Of a stretch of 64,000 nucleotides of DNA, positions 8,907 to 15,350 are shown piece by piece; the stretch's first letter is position 1; each line of letters opens with the position of its first letter. The DNA lies in assembly GCF_028623165.1 (NCBI RefSeq), contig NZ_CP117768.1, positions 6,554,686 to 6,618,685 of the forward strand. The letters are read 5' to 3'. The notes below the pieces were generated by a model. It searched no databases and was not told the DNA's origin. It saw only the letters and a list, made by a program, of their open reading frames with translations. A program made the position numbers and the translations under genes. This stretch comes from Nostoc sp. UHCC 0926. GTDB lineage: Bacteria > Cyanobacteriota > Cyanobacteriia > Cyanobacteriales > Nostocaceae.

Positions 8907-9950
8907 ATGGCAGAGCGTGGGCTTAAAGCATCTACAGAAGGTATCGCAAAAGCAAATCAAGCTTTGATCCGTAATAATTTAAATAAGACTGCTTTAGCAA
9001 GAGATTTAGGACTATCTCGCGCAACAGTTACCAATTTCTTTCGGGTGATACCAATTGATCGCCTCAATTTTGAAGAAATTTGTAAAAGGCTCGGTCTAAA
9101 TTGGCAAGAGATAGTTGATATTCCAGTTTGTAAATCTCAAACAGAGGAACATCAAAATACAACATCAAAAACTTTTGATTTTTTGGGGCGTGAGGATGCG
9201 ATAAAATATCAGTTACTAAAGGAAGAAATTGATAAAATGTTCGCCTCAGAGCTTGACATACAGCAGCTTCTTAAATTCGTAAGCTGTAAATCGCGTCAAA
9301 TTAAAGCTGAAAGCTATACGGAACATAAATTATCAGCTATCCGTGCTTACTATCTACACCTTTATTCTAATTCAGGCATTGATCTCTATCTGGCTTTTTC
9401 CCTTGATTCAAGTATTAAATATAATCCTTCTCTGATGCTAGACTTGAATCTTGCCAAAACCCTAAGTTGCTTTTATGACTTCCCTCGTAGTTTGAGTCAC
9501 GCTAGTTATATTGCCGATTTCCTAGAACTCGCTATTAAACAACTTGCTCATAATAAAATAAACTTACAACAATCACAAAAAGACCAATTGCTAAGTGAAC
9601 TGCGAGAACTGAGACAACAACTACCTTCTGAGTTAGAGTTAGTACCATCTAGTCCGAACACTAAAAACGATGAAGACAGGACAAGATTTGAAAAATTTAT
9701 CGGATGGTGGCAGAATGAAGGTCAGAACTGGGCTGGAGAACTTAGAACTGTGATGATTGCTTATAGAGGCATTAGTCAGGATTTTTGGTTGTTAGATAAA
9801 CAAAAATTGATAGTACTTCATCGTTATTACTCGTTCAACAAATTGTTAGTAGATTTTCTAAGAAATACTTCTGATAACATCCGATCGCACATCGAAGACA
9901 CCCTACTCTTACCCATTGCTGAAATAGAAAAACGACCATTCAAAAATTAA
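8907..9950 (+). CDS. HTH-domain protein with uncharacterised C-terminal region
   Basis: The N-terminus (MAERGLKASTEGIAKANQAL, then NKTALARDLGLSRATVTNFF and DRLNFEEICKRLGLNW) is the helix-turn-helix module that in cyanobacteria usually heads large NACHT, NB-ARC or vWA-associated proteins. Here it is followed by about 270 residues that I do not recognise: helical, with no P-loop, TPR or WD40 pattern. The ATG at 8907 is preferred to a TTG at 8892 because homologous N-termini begin at this Met. The gene is followed closely by an RNA gene on the opposite strand. Probably a DNA-binding regulator or the sensor part of a split conflict-type system; function uncertain. Confidence 0.6.
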   Translation: MAERGLKASTEGIAKANQALIRNNLNKTALARDLGLSRATVTNFFRVIPIDRLNFEEICKRLGLNWQEIVDIPVCKSQTEEHQNTTSKTFDFLGREDAIKYQLLKEEIDKMFASELDIQQLLKFVSCKSRQIKAESYTEHKLSAIRAYYLHLYSNSGIDLYLAFSLDSSIKYNPSLMLDLNLAKTLSCFYDFPRSLSHASYIADFLELAIKQLAHNKINLQQSQKDQLLSELRELRQQLPSELELVPSSPNTKNDEDRTRFEKFIGWWQNEGQNWAGELRTVMIAYRGISQDFWLLDKQKLIVLHRYYSFNKLLVDFLRNTSDNIRSHIEDTLLLPIAEIEKRPFKN

Positions 9951-9990
9951 ATCGCCTTCTTCTTTGCGTGAGGTAAAAATCAAAAACAAA

Positions 9991-10098
9991 GGCGGGTGCG
10001 GGGATTGAACCCGCTAATCCCCACAATGGTGGAGACATAACCGATAACCCTAAATTCTTCGGCCCCGAAAGGCAAGTTGCGAACAGGGATAACCCGCC
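9991..10098 (-). ncRNA. Y RNA-like tRNA mimic 1 (downstream of rsr)
   Basis: On the minus strand the ends form a perfect 7-bp acceptor-like stem (GGCGGGT/ACCCGCC) followed inward by a canonical T-arm (GCGGG-TTCAATC-CCCGC). There is no D-arm or normal anticodon arm. In their place is a long hairpin: ATCCCT...TTCG...TTGCC / GGGGCCGAAGAATTT...AGGGTTAT. This is the organisation of bacterial Y RNAs (YrlA): a Ro-binding stem plus a tRNA-like module. The 48-base distance to the Rsr stop codon supports the reading. The core matches the four copies at 11786-12545. Confidence 0.72.
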
Positions 10099-10145
10099 AT
10101 GAAATATGAAGGATAAAGTGTTCATCCTTTACCCTTCAGCAATAT

Positions 10146-11747
10146 CTACAACTCATCCGTAGCCAGCATTTGGATGATCCGAGGCGTACCCGGATCAAAC
10201 CCTGCCAAATCCCAAGACAGTGAATCTTCAGGATCTACCAAAGTAATTTGGTAAGGTGTCAAGCTGACATACACCGCCTTGACGTTAGGATTTACCTTTT
10301 TGCGGTATTCCTTCAGCGCTTGACTTGGATGCTTATTTCCCGCCCAGCTTTCTGAGTCAGTCCAAAAGCAGACAACATCCGCCTTGAACTTATTCTTAAT
10401 CATCCAGTCGTAAGCCACAGATGCATCTGTTCCACCAAAGTTTTGGTTGCTAGCTTTGCGAACCGCAGAACTAAAACTATCTTTGGCGGTGATACCCAAT
10501 TCACGGAATTCCGTAGCAAAGCCGCGAATCATGTAGTTTTTCTCTGCTTTTGCTGTTACCAGTGCCATTGTAGTGGCAATTTCACAACAACTTAGTCCCA
10601 TATCTGCAACCAAGCTACCCATAGAACCAGAAACATCCACGGCGTGCATGAACACTTTACGTGTGGGTTGCACAACATCAAAAGACAGTTCAACCGCCTT
10701 TTCTAAAATGTCCACAATCCGAGGAACTGGGTTCCAAGTTTTCTTACTGCGTCCTAATGTTCCACCAGATTGATAAGTTTTGAGTGCTTTCAAAACATCA
10801 ATCGGATGGATACGACCTTTACGCAGATGTTCTCTGCGATTAAGAACTGTTTCCACTTGCAGCAAATTGGCGCTTTCATCAGCTCGCAACACGCCCAGTT
10901 CAGTTAAAGAACCCAAGTTACGCAGCATTGCACCTATTGGCATTTCCTGAAATAGCAGCTGCCAAGCTTGCTGATCCATTTTGCCCACAGGTGCAGCCAT
11001 TTCGTGGGTTAAGCGTCCTTGGGAAATAGCTTCATGGGTTTGGGTGGGATTTCGCTTCAGCCACTCATACCACCAAATCTGCGCCAACGCCTCTGAGGGA
11101 ATGTCTGCGGGCAATTCTTCCCAGCCTCTAACTACCCACTCAAATAGTTGACGGTGATTTTCTGTAGGCGGTTTGACATGGAACAACCGCAACGCATCTC
11201 GGTGGGAGAAGCCTTGACGCTGTTGATATTTCAACAGTTGATAAGCTAAACCCTTGACATCTTCCCGTGAGAGCCAAGTTTTACCAGCTTCCCGCACCAC
11301 CTTGCCAAATCCCCGCAGAGATTTGGTGTAGTTCAACCATTCGTAGAAGTGGCTACCAGTGCGGACAACTTGCGGGAAGATTTCACCAAAAGCCTGTTTT
11401 GCTTCTGGTGCTTCACCCATCGACAGCAGCACCAAAGCTAATATAGGCGCACTGTTATTGATGGCGCGTCCATCGCTAGCATACAGAATTTCTTCTGCCG
11501 CACGGCTGGGATTTTCGGCAACAGCTTGTCTGACAACTGTCACAAAATCTTCAGTTAATTCCTGTTTACCAGCGTAGTAAGTGCTTTTTGCTGTGCCAAC
11601 CAACAGACAACGGCGTAGCATCTTCCAAATGCCAGCATCAAACATAAAGCCGCCGGAACGTCCCTGAACCATTTCTGCTTCTCGTCCGGGGATAGGCTGA
11701 TTTTGGGGTGTTGTAGTCTTTTTGTTAGTGAAAAAATTGTAATTCAT
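10146..11747 (-). CDS. rsr: Ro60/Rsr orthologue (TROVE and vWA domains)
   Basis: A 533-residue ring-shaped RNA-binding protein of the Ro60 family. The N-terminal two thirds is a TROVE HEAT-repeat domain (MLRRCLLVGTAKSTYYAGKQELT near residue 43, then the conserved PSRAAEEILYASDGRAINNSAPILAL). The C-terminal vWA domain holds the metal-ion-dependent adhesion site DVSGSMGS near residue 370 and the distal Thr and Asp positions (GGTDAS, WTDSESW). Bacterial Rsr binds Y RNA and, in Deinococcus, tethers polynucleotide phosphorylase for structured RNA decay. The ATG at 11747 gives a full-length protein. Four Y RNA-like genes lie just upstream and one just downstream on the same strand. Confidence 0.95.
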   Translation of the reverse strand: MNYNFFTNKKTTTPQNQPIPGREAEMVQGRSGGFMFDAGIWKMLRRCLLVGTAKSTYYAGKQELTEDFVTVVRQAVAENPSRAAEEILYASDGRAINNSAPILALVLLSMGEAPEAKQAFGEIFPQVVRTGSHFYEWLNYTKSLRGFGKVVREAGKTWLSREDVKGLAYQLLKYQQRQGFSHRDALRLFHVKPPTENHRQLFEWVVRGWEELPADIPSEALAQIWWYEWLKRNPTQTHEAISQGRLTHEMAAPVGKMDQQAWQLLFQEMPIGAMLRNLGSLTELGVLRADESANLLQVETVLNRREHLRKGRIHPIDVLKALKTYQSGGTLGRSKKTWNPVPRIVDILEKAVELSFDVVQPTRKVFMHAVDVSGSMGSLVADMGLSCCEIATTMALVTAKAEKNYMIRGFATEFRELGITAKDSFSSAVRKASNQNFGGTDASVAYDWMIKNKFKADVVCFWTDSESWAGNKHPSQALKEYRKKVNPNVKAVYVSLTPYQITLVDPEDSLSWDLAGFDPGTPRIIQMLATDEL

Positions 11748-11785
11748 GGCTTCATCTCCCGGCCCTTGCGGGCAAAAATGAAAGG

Positions 11786-11910
11786 TGGCAGGGCAGGATT
11801 TGAACCCGCGACATCCGGCTTAAGAGGCGATAACCCTAATTCGTCGGCCTTTTCAGGCAAGGTGTGAACAAGGATGTTTTTCGGCGCTCTACCAACTGAG
11901 CTACCTGCCA
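11786..11910 (-). ncRNA. Y RNA-like tRNA mimic 2
   Basis: On the minus strand this 125-nt unit has a 7-bp acceptor stem (TGGCAGG/CCTGCCA), an intact D-arm (AGCTCAGTTGGTAGAGC) and a canonical T-arm (GCGGG-TTCAAAT-CCTGC). The anticodon arm's 5' half is replaced by a long stem-loop, ATCCTTGTTCAC...TTGCCTGAAAAGGCC then GACGAATTAGGGTTATCG. That core is nearly identical in copies 3 and 4. It lies 39 bases upstream of the Rsr start codon on the same strand, so it may be processed from a common transcript. Confidence 0.75.
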
Positions 11911-11967
11911 CATGAAAATTTTGGATTTTGGATTTTGGATTTTAAATTTAATCCAAAATTATTTGTG

Positions 11968-12088
11968 TAGCGGAGCGGGATTTGAACCCGCGACCTCTCG
12001 AACCCGATTCGATAACCCTAATTCGTCGGCCTTTTCAGGCAAGGGGTGAACAAGGATGTTTAGCGCTCTACCACTGAGCTACCCGCCA
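11968..12088 (-). ncRNA. Y RNA-like tRNA mimic 3
   Basis: The 121-nt unit has an acceptor stem TGGCGGG/TCCGCTA (two G-U pairs), D-arm AGCTCAGTGGTAGAGC and T-arm GCGGG-TTCAAAT-CCCGC. Between them is the same Y-type stem core (TTGCCTGAAAAGGCC, then GACGAATTAGGGTTATCG). The residual sequence before the T-arm (GGGTTCGAGAGGTC) differs from its neighbours, as if each copy retains part of a different tRNA. Confidence 0.75.
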
Positions 12089-12228
12089 CATGAAATTTTT
12101 GATTTGAGATTTTAAATTAAATCCAAAATCGTTCGACTGAGCGACTTGCCTTGAGCATTCGCGCAGCGTCTCCAAGAGTTGCCGAAAGGAGCCGAAGTCC
12201 AAAATCTCAAATCTAAAATTAATTGGTG

Positions 12229-12349
12229 TAGTGGAGCGGGAATCGAACCCGCGACCTCCCGCTTGGCAGGCGATAACCCTCAATTCGTCGGCCTTTTCAG
12301 GCAAGGGGTGAATAAGGTTTAGGCGCTCTAACCACTGAGCTACCCACCA
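12229..12349 (-). ncRNA. Y RNA-like tRNA mimic 4
   Basis: The 121-nt unit has an acceptor stem TGGTGGG/TCCACTA, D-arm AGCTCAGTGGTTAGAGC and T-arm GCGGG-TTCGATT-CCCGC, plus the shared Y-type core. The remnant CTGCCAAGCGGGAGGTC before the T-arm resembles the 3' half of a tRNA-Gly(GCC) anticodon arm, but the 5' half of that arm is absent, so it cannot be a normal tRNA. Confidence 0.75.
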
Positions 12350-12417
12350 CATGAAAAATTTTAGATTTTAAATTTTAGATTTTAGATTCAATTCCATTAT
12401 CTGAAATTAGTTTGGTG

Positions 12418-12545
12418 TAGCGGAACAGGATTTTTACCTGCACCTCCAGAAGTTTGATCAAGGGTGTTTTAGTTATATGCGATAACCCTCGATATGTCGG
12501 CCTTTCCGGGCAAGGTGGGCGCTCTGCCATTTGAGCTATCCGCTA
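12418..12545 (-). ncRNA. Y RNA-like tRNA mimic 5, divergent
   Basis: The 128-nt unit has a perfect acceptor stem (TAGCGGA/TCCGCTA), a D-arm (AGCTCAAATGGCAGAGC) and a degenerate T-arm (GCAGG-TAAAAAT-CCTGT, lacking TTC). The Y core is altered: ACCTTGCC-CGGAAA-GGCCGACATATCGAGGGTTATC is kept, but the pairing partner for AGGGTTATC appears downstream (ACACCCTTGATC) rather than upstream. It may be a decaying or structurally permuted copy. Confidence 0.6.
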
Positions 12546-13037
12546 CTGGTGAAAGCTAACTCCCTAATGAAAGTTGACTTGTATTATTAATGTAGTATAT
12601 GTATTATTTGTTGTCAAGGGGCTAGAAAGCTAATTTACAGCAGAATTCAAGTATTTGAACCACATCTGTCGTAGGGGCGCAAGGCCTTGCGCCCCTACCG
12701 CGTGGTCTATTTACCTGAAAATAGCTGTAAAATTATTGCTTTGGAAAGATATGTCTGAGCGGCACAAGCGATCTGCTACTCAGAATTTCGGGGGAATATT
12801 ATCCACACTGGATTGCGATCGCTCTTGTCAAAACTTTCTTATTTTCTCTGGTAAAAAACTTTTGCCCGATCGCAGACCAATATTAGATAAGTTGCAAGTT
12901 TAGAAGGTTATAACACCCACTAAATAAAGGTTTTGCCGGCATATTTGCCACAACTTGGCCAAAATATACAAAAAAGTGTCCCAATTTTTGCCAAGATAAT
13001 AATATTATTTCCCAAAATTCACTTGGCAAAAATCGGC
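12546..13037. other. Intergenic region with palindromic repeat
   Basis: There is no convincing gene. It contains the dispersed palindrome at 12671-12698 and a HIP1-like octamer. A short run at 12960-13030 repeats TTGCCA/TTGGCAAAA motifs in both orientations upstream of the next gene, and could be a binding region. Confidence 0.5.
12671..12698. repeat. Dispersed GTAGGGGCGC palindrome
   Basis: A 28-bp perfect palindrome: GTAGGGGCGCAAGG and its complement. A sister copy with a different centre (GTAGGGGCGTATTG) lies at 27126-27153. Both look like the small palindromic repeats scattered in Nostoc genomes. Confidence 0.8.
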
Positions 13038-13766
13038 ATGAGTGAAAAACCCATAGAAGATAACGGCAAGGCTTTTCTCGTTCTACTTTTGCCCATCTCG
13101 TTTTTGATTATTTTCCTGGTTGCTACTTGGAGAATTTTACTGGCGGTAATTTTCCTGGTAATTGGCTTCAAGCTTTGGCAGGAATATCAATGGCAACAGT
13201 GGACTGTACGAGTTAACCCAATTTTTCATCAATTGGTTCGCGAAAATCAGGGCAGACTTACGCCAATGGACTTGGCAATCAGGGGCAATTTTCCTGGAAC
13301 AACGGCAAAACGCTACTTGGATGGTAAAGCCTCGGAATTTGGTGCTAGTATACTCAACTCCCAAGAGGCGGGGCAGTCTTATTACTTTATAACTGCCAGC
13401 ATTCTTGGGAATATTCTTGATAGTAGTGAGCCTGTCAAAGAACTTCCTGCTCAACCAGTTACTAAAACTGCGCGATCGCTCCTAGCACCACCACCACCAA
13501 CCCCACAGGAGGAGGAATTAGAAACCGAATCACTGCCACAGCCAAACCCTGAATCAGCTAAACGATCGCTGGAAAAACAGTTAGTTTTTGGCTCTCTGAT
13601 CCAATCTGAACTTGCCAAACGGCTAAATGTCTATTCCAGCACGGTTTATAAACGGCGAAATGATCCAGAGTTTCCTGAGTGGAGTCGCAGCAAAGACCCT
13701 GATGGTATTGCCTGGTCATACTCGGAAAAAACTAAGGAGTTTTTCCCACTGGAGGAAGAAGGATAA
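13038..13766 (+). CDS. Small membrane-anchored protein with C-terminal HTH-like region
   Basis: I do not recognise a named family. From the chosen ATG (MSEKPIEDNG, 242 aa) two hydrophobic segments (about residues 11-28 and 32-46) anchor the protein. A soluble middle follows (NQGRLTPMDLAIRGNFPGTTAKRYLD, HTH-like), then a Pro/Glu-rich linker (PPPPTPQEEELE). The C-terminal module is QSELAKRLNVYSSTVYKRRNDPEFPEWSRSKDPDG, which resembles a winged or MerR-like helix-turn-helix followed by a conserved WS segment. The longer frame from 12933 lacks a natural start. Probably a cyanobacterial membrane-tethered regulator. Confidence 0.6.
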   Translation: MSEKPIEDNGKAFLVLLLPISFLIIFLVATWRILLAVIFLVIGFKLWQEYQWQQWTVRVNPIFHQLVRENQGRLTPMDLAIRGNFPGTTAKRYLDGKASEFGASILNSQEAGQSYYFITASILGNILDSSEPVKELPAQPVTKTARSLLAPPPPTPQEEELETESLPQPNPESAKRSLEKQLVFGSLIQSELAKRLNVYSSTVYKRRNDPEFPEWSRSKDPDGIAWSYSEKTKEFFPLEEEG

Positions 13767-13790
13767 CAATTCAAAATTTAAAAATATTAA

Positions 13791-14933
13791 TTACTTTTGA
13801 TTTTTGAATTCTAAACCCACAGCTTCGTTGATGGAATTTAATCCGCTTTGTTCTAGCTTAGAAAGCAAACCTAAAAGAATCCGGCGTACCATCAGTGGGC
13901 CTTCGTAAATCCAGCCTGTATAAACCTGGATCAAGCTAGCACCAGCAGTAATTTTTTCCCAAGCATCTTCACCAGAAAAAATGCCACCAACGCCAATAAT
14001 TGGGATTTGTCCTTGGGTTTGCTGCCAAATAAAACGAATTACCTCAGTGGAGCGATCGCGCAATGGTTCACCGCTAATTCCGCCAGCTTCTGACTGGGGT
14101 GATTTGCCAGTTTGGTCAATTATCTGGGTTTTCAGTCCATCACGGCGGATGGTGGTGTTGGTGGCAATAATTCCCGCCAGTTGGTAGGTTTTAGCCAAAG
14201 AAATAATGTCAGCGATCGCAACCCAATCCAAATCTGGCGCTATCTTGACAAAAATTGGTTTTTGTGCAGTGTTTTCTTGTTGCAATAATTCCAAGATGGT
14301 ACTGAGCATAGAAGCATCTTGGAGCGATCGTAACCCTGGTGTATTCGGGGAAGAGACATTAACAACAAAATAGTCTGCCAAATCCTTGAGTAAGCGAAAA
14401 CTATCGAGATAATCCTGTGCGGCGGCTTCCAAGGGAGTTACCTTAGATTTACCCAAATTGATCCCTATGGGTATTAACTGGACGTTATCCTGCTTTTCCT
14501 GTCCCAAACGTGCCGCCATTGCTGCTGCACCGCGATTATTAAAGCCCATGCGATTGAGAGCAGCTTTGTCCAACGGCAAGCGAAATAAACGGGGACGCGG
14601 ATTTCCTGGCTGTGCGTGAAAAGTTACAGTTCCTAGTTCTGCAAAGCCAAAACCCAGGTTAGACCAAATGCCAGCAGCTACTCCATCCTTGTCAAAGCCA
14701 GCTGCTAACCCTACGGGATTTGGAAAGTTTAGCCCAAATAAATTTTGTTCTAGGCGTGAATCGTATAGACATAAGGACTGCTTTAGGCCTTGGTTTACCC
14801 AACTAGCTCTTTGGTGAACGCCTGTTTGGGATAGCCAATTAAAACTGCGAATCGTCTGCTGGTGTAACCACTCTGAATCGGTTTTTACCAGATTGAACAA
14901 AAACGGACGAATGGCAAGTTGATAAATATCCAT
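13791..14933 (-). CDS. pyrD: Dihydroorotate dehydrogenase, quinone type (class 2)
   Basis: Oxidises dihydroorotate to orotate in pyrimidine synthesis, passing electrons to quinone at the membrane. The 380-residue protein has the class 2 N-terminal helical extension (RPFLFNLVKTDSEWLHQQTI), GLAAGFDKDGVA for FMN, ELGTVTFHAQPGNPRPRLFRL, the catalytic-Ser loop VNVSSPNTPGLRSLQ, and the FMN-phosphate loops ATNTTIRR and GVGGIFSGEDAWEKI. I chose the ATG at 14933 (MDIYQLAIRP); the ATG at 14948 adds only MLRIK and touches the degenerate coiled-coil gene. Confidence 0.96.
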   Translation of the reverse strand: MDIYQLAIRPFLFNLVKTDSEWLHQQTIRSFNWLSQTGVHQRASWVNQGLKQSLCLYDSRLEQNLFGLNFPNPVGLAAGFDKDGVAAGIWSNLGFGFAELGTVTFHAQPGNPRPRLFRLPLDKAALNRMGFNNRGAAAMAARLGQEKQDNVQLIPIGINLGKSKVTPLEAAAQDYLDSFRLLKDLADYFVVNVSSPNTPGLRSLQDASMLSTILELLQQENTAQKPIFVKIAPDLDWVAIADIISLAKTYQLAGIIATNTTIRRDGLKTQIIDQTGKSPQSEAGGISGEPLRDRSTEVIRFIWQQTQGQIPIIGVGGIFSGEDAWEKITAGASLIQVYTGWIYEGPLMVRRILLGLLSKLEQSGLNSINEAVGLEFKNQK

Positions 14934-14947
14934 TTTAATCCTTAACA

Positions 14948-15216
14948 TTACCCGAATTCAGTAGACTGCCGCGCTTCCTCTTTAGCTTGTCGGAGTTCCT
15001 CTTTAGCTTGCCGCACTTCTTCAGCAAGCTGCCGCATTTCTTCGGTAGAATTTCTCATTTCTTCAGCAAGCTGTCGCTGCTCCTCTTGTGAAAACCTGAC
15101 ATCTTCAGCAGACTACCGCTCCTCTTCTTGTGAGAGCCTGCTTTCTTCAGCAGACTCTCGCTTCTCCTCTGAGACTTGTCTCTGCTCCTCTCGATCATCG
15201 GATGAAGTTTCGCCCA
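14948..15216 (-). pseudogene. Degenerate coiled-coil repeat gene
   Basis: On the minus strand, translation from ATG 15216 gives MGETSSDDREEQRQVSEEKR, then loses frame. A second frame, entered one base off, contains an in-frame TAG and continues as EEQRQLAEEMRNSTEEMRQL...EEARQSTEFG to a TAA at 14948-14950. Joining the two gives a roughly 89-codon coiled-coil of 11-residue units (EEQRQLAEEMR-like, 33-bp DNA periodicity). The frame slip plus the stop suggest a broken gene. No function can be assigned. Confidence 0.5.
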
Positions 15217-15350
15217 TTTCCTTAGCACTCCCTGATCTAACTTCAACGAAGCTGTTACTTAGAACTTTCAGCAAACACCCGTGGCAATATTACTCAGGGT
15301 GCTTTTCTGGGCATCTTATATATTACAAGTTATGTAAACCAATAAATCAG

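Noticed and set aside
9991..12545. Cluster of five normal tRNA genes
   Set aside because: None has a usable anticodon arm; all five share an unrelated long stem-loop insert, and a Ro60 gene is adjacent.
12655..12903. 82-codon plus-strand frame
   Set aside because: It runs through a dispersed palindrome and has no recognisable features.
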